DNA of 64,000 bases. Origin: Cymodocea nodosa. Lineage: Eukaryota > Streptophyta > Magnoliopsida > Alismatales > Cymodoceaceae. The position numbers were made by a program, and so were the translations under genes. Below are positions 24,040 through 36,177 of this stretch, piece after piece. Within the stretch, counting starts at the first letter, position 1. The number at the start of each line of letters is the position of its first letter. The notes beneath the pieces were generated by a model that was not told where the DNA came from, made no database searches, and was given only the letters and a program-made list of their open reading frames with translations. The stretch covers positions 3,306,001 through 3,370,000 of the forward strand of contig JAZBRI010000010.1 of assembly GCA_036874045.1 (NCBI GenBank). Direction: 5' to 3'.

Positions 24040-25654
24040 TGTTGGGTATTTTGTTTTGATGATGTGTGCTGAATGAAAAATAATCATATTTGCTCAATTA
24101 CTATTGCTTGTGAAAAGAAATTAAAATTATCAATTAATACAGAAAAAGCTTACTAAGATAAATACTTGTCTGTATTGGATCTGAAATTATACTAAGTTAA
24201 TAACTAGTTGTTTCGTTGCATTAATTTCTCATTTAACTAAACGTTAAGTTAACGTGTATTTTTATTGAAAAGCATGATATGTTTTAAAGTTATATTTTCT
24301 ATATCATGAATAATGCACGTTTAGAGAACTCGTTAAGTTAGAGGCTTAAAGGTTAAAATAGGTCACATGAGAACTCGTTAAGTTAGTAAGTAAGAGAAGA
24401 GACGAACTCGTTAAGTTAGTGTTGTACACATGGTGAAATTATAAGTTACAAATGTTATATTGTATCACGTGAGGTGCACATGTTTAACTCGTTAAGTTAA
24501 CATAACTAAACGTGTTGAGTTGCTATATTGAACACTAAGGTAACACGTTAGGTTAGCGTTATAAAACTTAAGTTGTTATTTTTGCATGTGGTAAAATTCT
24601 TATTATAAAAAACATTTGTTTATTATTGGTTTGTTAAGTTATCTGTAACACAACGGAGATGGTTCGTTGAGTTATCTGTAACACCACGGAGATAGTTCGT
24701 TGAGTTAGCTATAGAACTTGTCACGTGAGTTGGCACATGAGGAACTCGTTAAGTTAGAAACGTTAAGTTAGTATCTACTTGTGTTACTCATTTAGTTAAC
24801 ATTAAAGTAACGACTTCTTATTACATTTGATGAAAAATTTTGGAAGAGAAAGTTTATTTTGTAGGAAATTTTTCAGAGATCTAGGATTGATAATTAAAGA
24901 AAATTCGAAATGTAAACGTGGGTCAGAACATGTGTATTTTGATGAAGGAAAAAGAAAAGACGTGAAGAAGTGGAAAACTAGTAGTGATTAAACGTGGAGG
25001 ATATGCATGAAATGAAGATACAGTATAAAAGACATAGAATTCTCGTGGATCAAGCTATCCTTGCACATCAAACGAAAAATCTTTTCAAGGATCAAACTAT
25101 CCTTGCACATCAAAAGAAAAATCTTTTTAGGGATCAAAAACACCTCTTTGGGGAAAAGTCTCAAGTGGAAAAAAGTTCAATGAAGTAGAAAAAGGTAAGA
25201 TATATGTCATTGAAGATTTGAAGTATTAGGTGGAAGAAAATTTAGTGAAGTAGAAAAAAGGTCAGATTTATGTCACTGAAAATCTGAAATATCAAGATAA
25301 AGCAAATTCGGTGAAACAGAAAAAGACAAAATATTCATCACTGAAGAATTGCTGAAGAAGAAAAAGAAGAAGAAGAAGAAAGATCTCAAACAGGGAGAAA
25401 TGTTTTAAATTCCACAAATTAGTTTTCTCTGTTTGTAGTTATGAAATTGTATAGATGAAACATGGTATCGATATATAATTGCATCTACAATTTCTAAGGA
25501 GAATTGAATTGTATATTGTAATTGAAACCTTAAATAAAAATGATTTTATGAAAATAGTATCTCGACTTGTTTTTAAGTTTTAAAGTTTTAATTATATTCA
25601 AAAATGTTGAAAAACACAATTCACCCCCCTCTTGTGTAGCCATACGATCCTACA
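24040..25654 (+). repeat. Element A 3' LTR (LTR-A, 1615 bp)
   Basis: TGTTGGGTATTTTG ... CGATCCTACA, collinear with the 5' LTR including the TATAAAA box (25024-25030), the ~42-bp and ~65-bp tandem units and the GAA tract. Followed by the second TSD copy ATACA (25655-25659). Differences between the two LTRs are mainly C/T and G/A, several of them at CG within CACGTG or CGTTAAGTTA sites. Confidence 0.93.
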
Positions 25655-25843
25655 ATACATATAGATACACATACAAATTTACATACAAACATAAATACAG
25701 AATTTTTACAGCAACCATCACAAGTTTCACAATTAGATTTAGATCAAGCAATAATTGATTAGATCAATAGAGTAAGTATAGACATTGCAAAGCAAATTTC
25801 AGATACTGTACTAAATATTTTTCGAAGACAAAGAGGCTTATGA
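25655..25843 (+). pseudogene. Element B ORF3, C-terminal part
   Basis: Resumes the B ORF3 after element A: a short tail with repeated His/Thr/Asn codons, then QPSQVSQLDLDQAI and a C-terminal helix ending NIFRRQRGL with a stop at 25841-25843. The end is similar to element A ORF3 (ISDILRRNR), confirming that 8521-11466 and this piece were one gene. One further stop lies at about 25760. Confidence 0.75.
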
Positions 25844-26167
25844 TTATACAAATTATGTATTGCATGATTTATTCATTGTAATTTGTTACCGAAAATTACT
25901 TATGTAAAGCAATTGCATTATATAAACTGTTTACTGCATTTAATGATCATATACTTATTTTTGACAATTCTTGTTTAAAACAATTTTATTTAAATAGTTT
26001 ATTCTTATCCATGAAACCTATGCATGTTTAAAAATTTCTTTTTGAACGATATATACTTAGCAAGTTTTTCTTCATTACATTTTATTTTCTTTTTTATAAT
26101 GCCAAAAAGGGGGAGAAGATAAATTATTTGACTTATTAGGTTTTGACATCATCAAAAAGAGAGAGAT
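25844..26167 (+). other. Element B 3' untranslated region and polypurine tracts
   Basis: Non-coding, with two purine tracts: AAAAAGGGGGAGA (26104-26116) and AAAAAGAGAGAGAT (26154-26167), the latter abutting LTR-B. The CATCATCAAAAAG context before the last tract is shared with element A (24020-24031). Confidence 0.78.
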
Positions 26168-27389
26168 TGTTAAGAATTTGGTTTTGATGATAAATGCTCT
26201 ATTAAAGTTTATAAATAAATTTAAATAATATTTTCTAAGTATAATAGTCACGTAATTAAATGTTGACAAGTTATTAGAAAGTTTCAATTAAAGTTTTTGG
26301 AAAGTTAAAGTTTTCGGATAGTTAGACTTTTGGATAGTTAACATTTTGATTTAGTCGAAAAGTTATGTTAGAAACTCATATAGTTAAGTTATCTACACGT
26401 GTGTTTAAGTTGTCACGTGTTATTCATGTGCGTTCGATAATAAAAATCAAAGAGTTAGATAACTGCACGAGTTTTTATACGCATGGATAGATAACTGTTC
26501 GAGTTTTATAAAATGACTAATGAATAGATAAGTTTTCCTTGTTCAGTCATGTGTTTTGCAAGTGTAAAAACTTGAAGAGTTATAGATAAGTGTTCGAGTT
26601 TTTACAAGACTAAAGGATAAGTGTTCAACTAAAATGAAGACTTAGAAGATATTCTACAAATCTCCAAGAAGATAAAGTTTTAGTGAATTTATGAGTGGAA
26701 ATCGTGGAAATTCAAAATGATAGTGGAGATCGTGGAAATTCAAAATGAAAGTGGACATAGTGGAAATTCAAAAGGATAGTGGAAATCATGGATAATTTGA
26801 ATTTGAAATTAGTATGTGGATTATGGTTTATGGATTAAGTGGATGAACATGCTGAACGTGAAATCAGAGTTCGACTACTAATAGAAAGTATGAGCTACAT
26901 TACAATGAGGATCCCAATCTCAAAAACCAAGTCTGAATATTCAATCAAGATCCCAAACTGAAAAATCAAGTCTGAATATTCATATCTAGAAAAATTCTCC
27001 AACATTAGAAGAAGTTCAAAATTCCAAGCAATTTCAGAAAAGGAGCTGCAAACGTAAAAAGTTTGGAAATTTGACAACTAGAGAAGAAGAAATACAGAAG
27101 CTGAGCAAAAAGAAGGAAAGAAGCTACGTGCATAAAGATCAGGTTTTATAAAATTCGAAATTAGTTTTGAATAAGGACTTTATTTTCTATTTGAATTGTA
27201 TATTGGACATTACTGTATCAAAATCGTCAAGAAGGGAATTGACTTGAAAAGATATTTTAAATCCTTTTTTTAAAGTTTATAAAGAATAGAATTTTATTTA
27301 TGAGTGTTTTGCGCTCTTGTTTTATCCACTGGTAATTTTAATTACTAAAGACACAATTCACCCCCCTCTTATGATACAATGATCCTACA
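26168..27389 (+). repeat. Element B 3' LTR (LTR-B, 1222 bp)
   Basis: TGTTAAGAATTTGG ... ATGATCCTACA. Motifs: CGGATAGTTA 26315-26324, CGAAAAGTTA 26356-26365, inverse CGTGCAGTTA 26460-26469, inverse CGAACAGTTA 26492-26501, plus CACGTG sites near 26396 and 26416. Three tandem GTGGAAAT..CAAAATGATA-like units lie around 26695-26790. The last 90 bases resemble those of LTR-A (CACAATTCACCCCCCTCTT), showing the two families are related. The only intact LTR of element B in the window. Confidence 0.9.
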
Positions 27390-29040
27390 CTTGGAAACCA
27401 ACTGGCTTGCTTGTGAGCCACCAAAGGCATAGGAGCTTGGGTTCCACATAAGACACTGATTTAATAATTTGTGTTTTGTTGTTAAATGTTATTTTGTTAT
27501 ATATTCTACTTTTATGTGTGAATGAGAAATTTTTTAAAATCAAAAGTCGGAAGATATTGAAGGAGAAACAAAAGAACAAGGTATGTAATTGATTATTTAT
27601 CCTGAATTTACATTTAAACTCAATTCGTGGAGTTATTCATTAACTCAACAAATTAAGTTCGTTGAGTTAGGTGCTAAGTCAACAAAACAATATTCATATC
27701 TACTAACATTTACTATAAAATCTTTTACAATAAGGACAATGCAAAATGTAGGTATGGGGGGAGGTAATTAGATTAAAATCCAAGTAATTTTGTTGATTAG
27801 AGGAACTAGGATTGTGTTGCAAATTTTTGTAGAAATTGTAAATTTTATGAATTTGCTATAACTAACCGAAATTTCCTATAACTATCCGATAATTGAGAAT
27901 CTTATATAAAATGCTACAAAATTTTATTATTAATGCAAATCTAGATATAGTATCTTATGTTTTTTACTAAATTTTATGAGTTTAATAGTTTCATGATTTT
28001 AAAAGAAATTAGAATGCTTAATTGAAACTCAGTAAATGATCTAAAATCCTGAAAGAGCTGAAATGTTGATTTTTGGATTAAATGAAATACATATGATCAA
28101 GGATACATTTAATTTGATTGATTAAACTTGTAGAATGATTTATGTGTAAATCTTATTAAACTAGAGAAAAAGTATGAGCTTATTGATATGGATTCATGTT
28201 TTTAGTAAGTTATAGAAGTAGGATTATATGAGATTTGTGTTTTATTGCATCTGTATGAATGAAATACGTATATATACTATGTTGAAAAGAAAAAAAGAGG
28301 AAACTTTGAGAGTTTATTGATTTGTTTGATCATGAGCCTTTTGTACTTGAGTAGATAGGTATGTAAGGATTCTTAACTTGAAAAAGGACTCTTTAAATCT
28401 AGCAACCAAAAATCTTGATCAAATATAGGATTGTTGACTAAAAGCTCGATACATGAGTACACTAGAAAGCTCTTGTATGATTCAGGCTTTTCAAATTAAC
28501 TTTTAAAGTACAAATATGTATATACTATTCTGAAAAGATAAAAGTGCTTTGTGAAATATAGATATCTTTTGAATTGAGTATATTTTCTATTATCTAAGAT
28601 TACGGAAGTATGAATCTATATTAGACTTTTGAAGTTGTTTATTTGAGATACAATTCATTATTCTTCTTGTTTTAATCATATTGAGTTGGATTGTGTTTTG
28701 ATTCGTATGTAGTTGAAATTTATTCTAGAAATCATATTGGAAAATTCAAGATAACAAATGTTTGAAAAGAAAAAAAATTGATAATATAATTACCACCTAT
28801 GTGATGCTAATATATTTTGTATGTAATTTACATATGTTTAAATATATTTGTAGGTTGAAGAGGAGAAAACAATGTTAAAATAGATTACTAAAAAATATAG
28901 AATATCTTTATATTAATCTAATCTATGTATTATGAAGAAAAGAAAAAACATGAAGAATTAGTTCTAACACTTTAGAAAGACCAACTAGTTAGATCTTAGT
29001 AGTTTGCTAAGGGACTAGCAAAATTTAAGTATGAGGGAAG
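27390..29040 (+). other. Gypsy C 3' UTR, plus-strand copy
   Basis: No open gene. Aligns inverted to 32486-34190 and 39169-41360. Includes GAGCCACCAAAGGCATAGGA near 27416, a purine box GGTATGGGGGGAGGTAA (27751-27767), the candidate intron signals AGGTATGTAAGG (28357-28368) and TTTGTAGG (28847-28854), and the terminal PPT TATGAGGGAAG (29030-29040). Element B is inserted at its left edge. Confidence 0.75.
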
Positions 29041-29790
29041 TGTTTAGAATGAAAAAGTGCATAATATTAATTGTTAAATGATGGCTAATTACATAATATT
29101 TAGCTTATCATATGAGAATTAAGTTATTATGTTATAATTGCATTGTTATATGCTTTAATGAAAGAATCTACATAATTTCAAGGAATTATTGTTAATTAAG
29201 TATATTTCTAAACTATCAGTGAATTACAGGTTTTTAATTCTTAAGTATCCAAATTTTCTGTTATTTCGAAGAGTTATATTGCATGCATCGGACAATTATG
29301 TTTTAAATGCTTAAAGAATATTTTATTATTTCTTAGAATACACATATTGTAACCTTACCTAATATTAAAGAGCTTAATTGATGTTATTTACATTCTGTGG
29401 AACCACCCAATGGTTAGCCGAATTCCTCTATAAATTGTAATATTTAATTGGTAGGCTTGTGGAGTTAACTTAAGTCCATAAGATTAGTCCATTGAGTTAA
29501 CCATAACTCTACGAACTAAATCTATTATGTTAACTATAACTCAACGGAGTGCTTAACTGAACACATATAAACTCTAATATAAAAATCGGAATAGTACATA
29601 ATTCTTACTCAATCTTTGTGGGATCGACCTGTACTTGCACACAAATATAATATACACTATGCACTTGCAGTTAAAATACAAATTCAACTTAATATCTCAT
29701 TTGTTTGAAAGGTTGTTTGTTTACTTCTAAAATAATTTATTAATATAAGCACAAAAACAAATCAAACAAGTTTTTCTAGCACTACTAAAT
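29041..29790 (+). repeat. Gypsy LTR-C, plus strand, internally deleted
   Basis: Starts TGTTTAGAATGAAAAAGTGC directly after the PPT and follows the LTR-C sequence to about 29347 (ACACATATTG), then jumps to the last third of LTR-C (CTAATATTAAAGAGCTTAATTG...) and runs to about 29790. Compared with the 2.2-kb LTRs of C2 about 1.4 kb is missing. The exact right end is uncertain. Confidence 0.75.
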
Positions 29791-30137
29791 AGACAAATTT
29801 TTTATTTAACCTTACACATTAAACAATTTCCTTCATTCATATCAACGATGGTGATTTCTTATTTATTCCACAAGTGAATTCTTGCGTGATACGTGCAATC
29901 GTGGCTTTCCTTCGAATTGTATCTTCTTGTAACTCTTCTAGTTCTTGCACCTGTAAAACACATGACTAAACAAGAAAACTTATATGTTCATTAGTCATTT
30001 TATAAAACTCGAACAATTATCCATCCATGCGTATAAAACTCGAACAATTATCTAACTCTTCGACTTTTCATTACCGAACGCACATAGAAAACACATGAAA
30101 ACTTAAAACATTAAAACACATGTGCAGATAACTTAAC
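29791..30137 (-). repeat. Mosaic of inverted LTR-C and LTR-B fragments
   Basis: About 29833-29925 matches inverted LTR-C (the ATATCAACGATGGTGATTTC region) and about 29926-30137 matches inverted LTR-B (ACTCGAACAATTATCCATCC and onwards). The LTR-B piece continues at 31708-31770 beyond a solo LTR-A. Bases 29791-29832 are not assigned. This is where the plus and minus Gypsy copies meet. Confidence 0.6.
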
Positions 30138-31702
30138 TATAGGATCGTATGGCTACACAAGAGGGGGGTGAATTGTGTTTTTCAACATTTTCGATTATAA
30201 TTGAAACTTCAAAACTCAAAAACAAGTCAAGACACTGTTTTCATAAAATCATTTTTATTCAAGGTTTCAATTACAATATACAATTCAATTTTCCTTAGAA
30301 ATTGTCGATGCAATTATATATTGATACCATGTTTCATCTATACAATTTCATAACTACAAATAGAGAAAACTAATGTGCGGAATTTAAAACATTTCTCCCT
30401 ATTTGTGATCTTTCTTCTTCTTCTTTTTCTTCTTCAATAATTCTTCAATGACAAATATCTGACTTTCTCTACTTCACTGAATTTGCTTTCTTCTGATACT
30501 TCAGATCTTTAGTGACATAAATCTTATCTTTGTCTACTTCACTGAATTTTCTTCCACCTGAGAGATTTTCCCTAAAAGGTGTGTTTGATCTCTAAAAAGA
30601 TTTTTCGTTTGGTGTGCAGGGATAACTGATCAACGAGAATTCTATGCCTTTTATACTGTATCTTCATTTCATGCATATCCTCCACATTTATTCACTACCA
30701 TTTTTCTACTTCTTCACATCTTCTCTTTTTCCTTCATCGAAATACACACGTTCTGACCCCCATTTACATTTCAAATTTTCTTTAATCATCAATCCTAGAT
30801 CTCTGAAAATTTTCTTGCAAAATAAACTTTCTCGTCTAAAAATTTTTCATCAAGTATAATAAGAAGTCGTTACTTTAATGCTAACTAAATGAGTAACAAA
30901 AGTAGATATATAACTTAATGTTTCTAACTTAACTAGTTCCTCATGTGACAACTCATGTGACAAGTACTGTAGCTAACTCAATGAACTAAGTTTGTGGTGT
31001 TACGCTAACTCAACGAACCAACTTCGTTGTGTTACAGATAACTCAACGAACCAACTTCATTGTGTTATAGATAATTCAATGAACTAGTAATAACAAATAT
31101 TTTTATAATAAGAATTTTACCACGTGCAATAATAATAACTTAAGTTTATAACGCTAACCTAACGCATTGCCTTAGTGTTCAATATAGCAACCCAACACGT
31201 TTAGTTATGTTAACTTAACGAGTTAAACATGTGCAACTCACGTGATACAATATAACATTCGTAACCTTTAATTCACCACATGTACAACACTAACGTAACG
31301 AGTTCGTCTCTTCTTCTACTCTCTAACTTAACTAGTTCTCTATTTTAACCTTTAAGCCTCTAACTTAACGAGTTGTCACGTGATCTCTATACAAATAACA
31401 CTCTAACTTAACAAGTTGTCTAAATGTGCACTAGTCATGATACAGAAAATATAACTTTAAAACATATCATGTTTTTAATAAAAACACATGTTAACTTAAC
31501 GTTTAGTTAAATGAGAAATTAATGCAACAAAACAACTAGTTATTTAACTTAGTATAATTTCAGATCCAATACAGACAAGTATTATATCAGTAAGCCTTTT
31601 CTGTATTAATTGATGTTTTTAATTTCTTTTCACAAGCAATAGTAATTGAGCAAATATGATTACTTTCATTCAACACACATCATCAAAACAAAATACTCAA
31701 CA
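30138..31702 (-). mobile_element. Solo LTR-A (inverted) in an LTR-B fragment
   Basis: 1565 bp flanked by TSD TTAAC (30133-30137 and 31703-31707). Minus-strand ends TGTTGAGTATTTTG and CGATCCTATA (terminal CA mutated). It includes the CTT/GAA tract and TATAAAA region of LTR-A, and TAACTTAACG motifs, but lacks the extra CGGATAGTTA block of the copy at 18048. The third independent insertion of this family in the window. Confidence 0.9.
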
Positions 31703-31707
31703 TTAAC

Positions 31708-31770
31708 TATATGAGTTTTTAACATAACTCTTTGACTAAAATGAAACGTTAATTATTCGAAAGTTTACCT
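31708..31770 (-). repeat. LTR-B fragment, continuation
   Basis: Continues the inverted LTR-B piece interrupted at 30137 (ACTAAAATGAAACGTTAATTA resembles 16590-16612 of the solo LTR-B). With 29926-30137 it makes only about 275 bp of LTR-B embedded in LTR-C. Confidence 0.55.
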
Positions 31771-32485
31771 TTCCTATTTCTGCAATTGCTACAGTGGCAT
31801 GTTAGAAAATAACTAGTCCGTGGAGTTAGTGTAACTCAATGGACTTCATTGATTTAATGATAAAACACGTGCAATAAATAAATAACTTATAAGCTGATAA
31901 CACTAACACAACGTGTTACCTTAGTGCATATTCACGTAACTCTACACGTATAGTTATACTAACTGTTCGAGTTAAATATGTGCAACTCACGTGACATAAT
32001 AAAACATTTAAATTCAAACTTACATACCTCATGTTGATAAATATGTGCATAATTCTAACTTAACGAGTTCAGATATTTCAGATACTTACAAACCTAATTA
32101 TCTGATGCTTAGACACATTTCGGACAGTTAACAGAGAACTTATCGAACATTCACTTAAGTCATGCATTAAGGTTTCAACACGTGTACTCCAAGAAATAAT
32201 AAAATATTCTTTAAGCATTTAAAACATAACTGTTCAATACATGAAATGTAACTCTCTGAAATAATAGATAATTTGGATACTTAAGAATTAAAAGGCCTGT
32301 AACTTACCGATAATTCAAAATTATACTTAATTAATGCTAATTCCTTGAAATTATGTATATTCTTTCATTAAAGCATATAATAGTGTAATTATAACATAAT
32401 GGCTTAATTCTCCTATGATAAGCTAAATATTATGCAATTAACTATCATTTAACCCTTAATATTATGCACTTTTTCATTCTAAATA
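31771..32485 (-). repeat. Gypsy LTR-C, minus strand, start portion (element C1 3' LTR)
   Basis: Minus-strand start TATTTAGAATGAAAAAG at 32485 preceded by a PPT (inverse of CTTTCCCCATACTT, 32486-32499). Continues toward 31771 through CGNNNAGTTA-rich sequence, matching 38230-39168 of the C2 LTR. Its remaining part lies beyond the LTR-B/LTR-A insertions (29833-29925) and is then lost. Confidence 0.75.
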
Positions 32486-34323
32486 CTTTCCCCATACTTA
32501 AATTTTACTAGTCCCTTAGCAAACAACTAAGATCTAACTAGTTGATCTTTCTAAAGTGCTAGAATTAATTCTTCATTTTTTATATTCAAAATTCATAGAT
32601 TAGATTAATATAAAGATATTCTATATTTTCCAGTAATCTATTTTAACATTGTTTTCTCCTCTCCAACCTGCAAATATAGTTAAACATATGTAAATTACAT
32701 ACAAAATATATTAACATCACATAGGTGGTAATTATATTATCATTTTTTCTCAAACATCTATTATCTTGAATTTTCCAATATGATTTCAAGAATAAATTTC
32801 AACTACATATGAATCAAAACACAATTCAACTCAATATGATTAAAACAAGAAGAATAATGAATTGTATCTCAAATAAACAACTTCAAAAGTCTAATCTAGA
32901 TTCATACATCAGTAATCTAGATAACATAAAATATACTAGATTCAAAAGATATCTGTATTTCACAAAACACTTTTATCTTTAGAAAATAGTATATACATAT
33001 TTTTACTTTAAAAGTTAATTTGAAAAGCTTGAATCATACAAGAGCTTTCTAATGTACCCATATATCGAGCTGTTAGTTAACAATCCCAGATCTGAACAAG
33101 ATCTTAGGTTGTCAGATTTAAGAGTCCTTTTTGAGGTCAACAATCCTTACATACCTATTTGCTCAAGTACAAAAGACTTGTGATCAAACAAATCAATAAA
33201 CTCTCAAAGTTTTTCTCTTTTTTTCCTCTTTTTCTTTTCAACATAGTATATATACATATTTCATTAATACAGATGCAATAAAACACAAATCTCATATAAT
33301 CCTGCTTCTATAATTTACTAAAAATATGAATCCATATCAATAAGCTTAATACTTTTTCTATAGTTTAATAAGATTTACACATAAATAATTTTACAAGTTT
33401 AATCAATCAAATTAAATGTATCCTTGATCATATGTATTCCATTTAATCCAAAAATCAACATTTTAGCTCTTTTAGGATTTTAGATAATTTACTAAGTTTC
33501 AGTTATGTATTTTGATTTCTTTAAAATCGTGAAACTGTTAAACTCATAAAATTCAATAAAAACATAAGGTACTATATCCATATTTGTATTAATAGTAAAA
33601 TTTTGTAGCATCTTATATAGGATTCTAAATATAACATTCAAGTAGTTGCAGTTCTTAAAATTTTTTTTATAGTTTCAATTATTGGATAGTTACAGGAAAT
33701 TTTGGTTAGTTACAACAAATTCATAAAAAAATTTTCAATTTCCACAAAAATTTGCAACACAATCCTAGTTTCTCTAATTAACAAAATTATTTGGATTTTA
33801 ATCTAATTACCTCCCCCCCATACCTACATTTTGCATTGTCCTCAATGTAAAAGATTTTACAATAAATACAGTAAATGTACGCAAGCATGAATATTGTTTC
33901 ATTGGCTTAGGTAATTCGTTGAATTAATGAATAACTCTACAAGCTGAGTTTGAATGTAAATTCAGGATAAGTAGTCAATTACATACCTTGTTCTTTATTA
34001 TCTTCTTTAATATCTTCTGACTTTTAATTCTGAAAAACTTTTCAATCACACATAAAAGTAGAATATATAACAAAATAGCATTTAATACCAAAACATAAAT
34101 TGTTAAATCAATGTCTTGTGTGGAACCCAAGCTCCTATGCCTTTGGTGGCTCACAAGCAAGCTAGTTGGTTTCCCAAAACAAATACAAACAAATTGGATT
34201 GATATTTCATTTTTCTTTTCTTTTTTCTTTTAAAAAAATAAATGCAAAGTACACACAATATTAAAAGTACAAAATCACAATTTAAGAACATGTTTGAAAA
34301 GTAGTGACAAATGGCAATAGGTT
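32486..34323 (-). other. Gypsy C1 3' UTR, minus-strand copy
   Basis: Non-coding. It is the inverse of 27390-29040 and of 39169-41505. Carries the inverse of the splice-like box (CTTACATACCTATTTG near 33148-33163), the purine box (inverse of CCTCCCCCCCATACC, 33811-33825) and the CCAAGCTCCTATGCCTTTGG block near 34127-34146. It joins directly to gag sequence beyond the solo LTR-D, so pol and ORF3 are absent from C1. Confidence 0.75.
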
Positions 34324-34328
34324 ACAAT

Positions 34329-36172
34329 TGTTAGAACCCGAGTATTTTGATAATGCAAAACCTATGTGAGGAAACATATTGTATTTCACAGTTAAGTCTG
34401 TACTGCTTCAGTTCAGAAGGCTGTTAGGAAAATTTCCAAGCAAACGAACAGATTGAGAAGGTTCCAGATACTAATACTTTCAAGTTACTGTAAAATCAGA
34501 CAGTTACAGGTCTAAGCATCCGAAGAATAAAATAGCAGCAAGACTATTAGACAGTTAGAAGGATAACTATCCAAATTTTACAAAGCCTTCGGAGAGTTAC
34601 TATATCAGACAGTTAAGTTGGTTGAATGATCGGAGAGTTATGAAGTTAACTATCCGAAAGAAAAAGGAAAATCAGAAAGTTAGAAAGGCTAACTATCCGG
34701 AACTTAAGTCATTCAATAAATCACGTGCAGAAATATAGAACGGAAGCTTAAAGGACTTATCGGAGAGTTAGATAACTATCCGAGTTTTCTTTTCGGAGAG
34801 TTAGATAACTATTCGAGTTTTTCGATAAGTTACAAGCATAACTTTCCGGAGCTTAAGTCATTTTATTACGCACGTGCAAAATGAAGATGTCAGTAGTTGA
34901 AAGCTTAAAAGAGAAAAATCGGAGAGTTAGATAACTATCCGAAATTTCAAAGAGAGTTTCAGTAAGTTACAATTTAACTATCCGAAACTTAAGTTATTGA
35001 AATTGCCATGTGCAGAATTCTAGAAAGAAGATCATTTAAGTTTTTGGAGAGTTAGAAAGATAACTATCCGAAATCTCAAGAGAATTTCGGTGAGTTATGG
35101 TTTAACTATCCGAAACTTAAGTTAGTGATTTTCCCACATGCAGAATTCCAGACAAATGTTCAGATGGGTTTTTTGGAGAGTTAGAAAGATAACTATCCGA
35201 AATCTCAAGAGAATTTCGGTGAGTTATGGCTTAACTATCCGAAACTTAAGTTTTGTTTTTATGCACGTGCAGTTCTGAAGGAACAGCTATCAGAGGCTTA
35301 AATGAAAGTTCGGTAAGTTATAGTAGTTAGTTATCTGAAAATCAGGAGCTCTTTCGATAAGTTAAATACAAGACTCCAAACACTTGATTTTACACTTGAG
35401 CAACTTAAAATCCTCACGAGACTTAGAGAACAGAACATGAGTGATGAATTGGCAAGTTATGGATGCTTTTCGGTAAGTTATTTTTATAACCATCCGGAAG
35501 CCTGAGATTTTCGGAAGGTTATTTACTGAATATCAGACAAAACGGTAACTTACCATATTTAGGTCTGATTATTTACCAAGTACAGTAGAATACATCCGTT
35601 GAAAGAAAAATATGATCGTTATACCTTTAGCATATATATAAGGAGTTTAAGAGAAGAAGACATAGACAATAGATAGAATTTTACGATGAGCTACACTCCA
35701 ATTTCAAATACACTCAAGTCTACAAATAGTGAAGCATACTCTAAAGACATACTGCAAAAAAAGCTTTGTGCGCCAAAACTCTGATTGAAAGATTCAAGCT
35801 GTTGGTTCGTGGCTTCAAACTAAAAGCTACATTCAGTTGTTGGTTTGAGTTTTGACCTGAAAACTCTAGAGGTTGGTTTACTGAAGTTTATACCTGAAAA
35901 CTTCTGTGTTGTTGGTTCTTGCTTTGACCTGAAAGCAAGTGTGTAAGTGTTGAAACACTTGGTGAAGCCTAAGTGAATCTTGGGGGTGGACTAGCCAAGT
36001 TGGTGAACCACCTAAAACTTGTTGTGTGTTATCTTTCTTTAATGCTTTGCATTCGTTTAAATTCATCTCATTTCACTTCTATCTAAATCATTTGTTTTAA
36101 CAATCAAAAGAACTTAAAAATTACACACTTTCACCATTCACCCCCCCTCTGGTGAGTCTACTGATCCTAACA
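34329..36172 (+). mobile_element. Solo LTR-D (Copia, related to LTR-E)
   Basis: 1844 bp, TGTTAGAACCCGAG ... GATCCTAACA, flanked by TSD ACAAT (34324-34328 and 36173-36177). Related to LTR-E by its start (ATTTTGATAATGCAAAA), by the CCTAAAACTTG..CACCCCCCTCTGGTGAG end, and by repeats built from CGGAGAGTTA and its inverse: e.g. CGGAGAGTTA 34631-34640 followed six bases later by TAACTATCCG 34647-34656. Each block ends with CTTAAGT and CACGTGCAGAA. A TATATATAAGG box lies at 35632-35643. Confidence 0.92.
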
Positions 36173-36177
36173 ACAAT

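Larger units (their letters stand above)
11467..25654 (+). mobile_element. Copia element A, non-autonomous (gag + ORF3, no pol)
   Basis: 14,188 bp flanked by a perfect TSD ATACA (11462-11466 and 25655-25659). It comprises 5' LTR (11467-13065), tRNA-Met PBS, gag in two parts, spacer, ORF3, PPT and 3' LTR (24040-25654). It is inserted in the Q-rich tail of element B ORF3. No protease, integrase, RT or RNase H sequence is found between gag (ends about 18042) and ORF3 (starts 21279), so mobilisation must have depended on enzymes supplied in trans, plausibly by element B, whose gag and LTR ends are related. It contains a solo LTR-B with a solo LTR-C inside it, and an inverted solo LTR-A. Confidence 0.92.
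2705..27389 (+). mobile_element. Copia element B, 5'-truncated, split by element A
   Basis: Order of parts: partial gag, protease, integrase, RT-RNase H, 1.8-kb spacer, ORF3, [element A 11467-25654], rest of ORF3, PPT (26154-26167), 3' LTR-B (26168-27389). The 5' LTR and gag start are missing; their place is taken by an inverted copy of the element's own 3' half (1-2669). A SIRE/Maximus-like architecture (gag-pol followed by an extra ORF) is inferred from order and gag type. The 3' end abuts Gypsy 3' UTR sequence at 27390 (CTTGG flank), so B landed in Gypsy DNA; the second TSD copy is not available. Confidence 0.85.

Noticed and set aside
34329-36172. Complete Copia element D
   Set aside because: Perfect TSD flanks a single LTR-like unit with no PBS, gag or pol inside, so it is a solo LTR.
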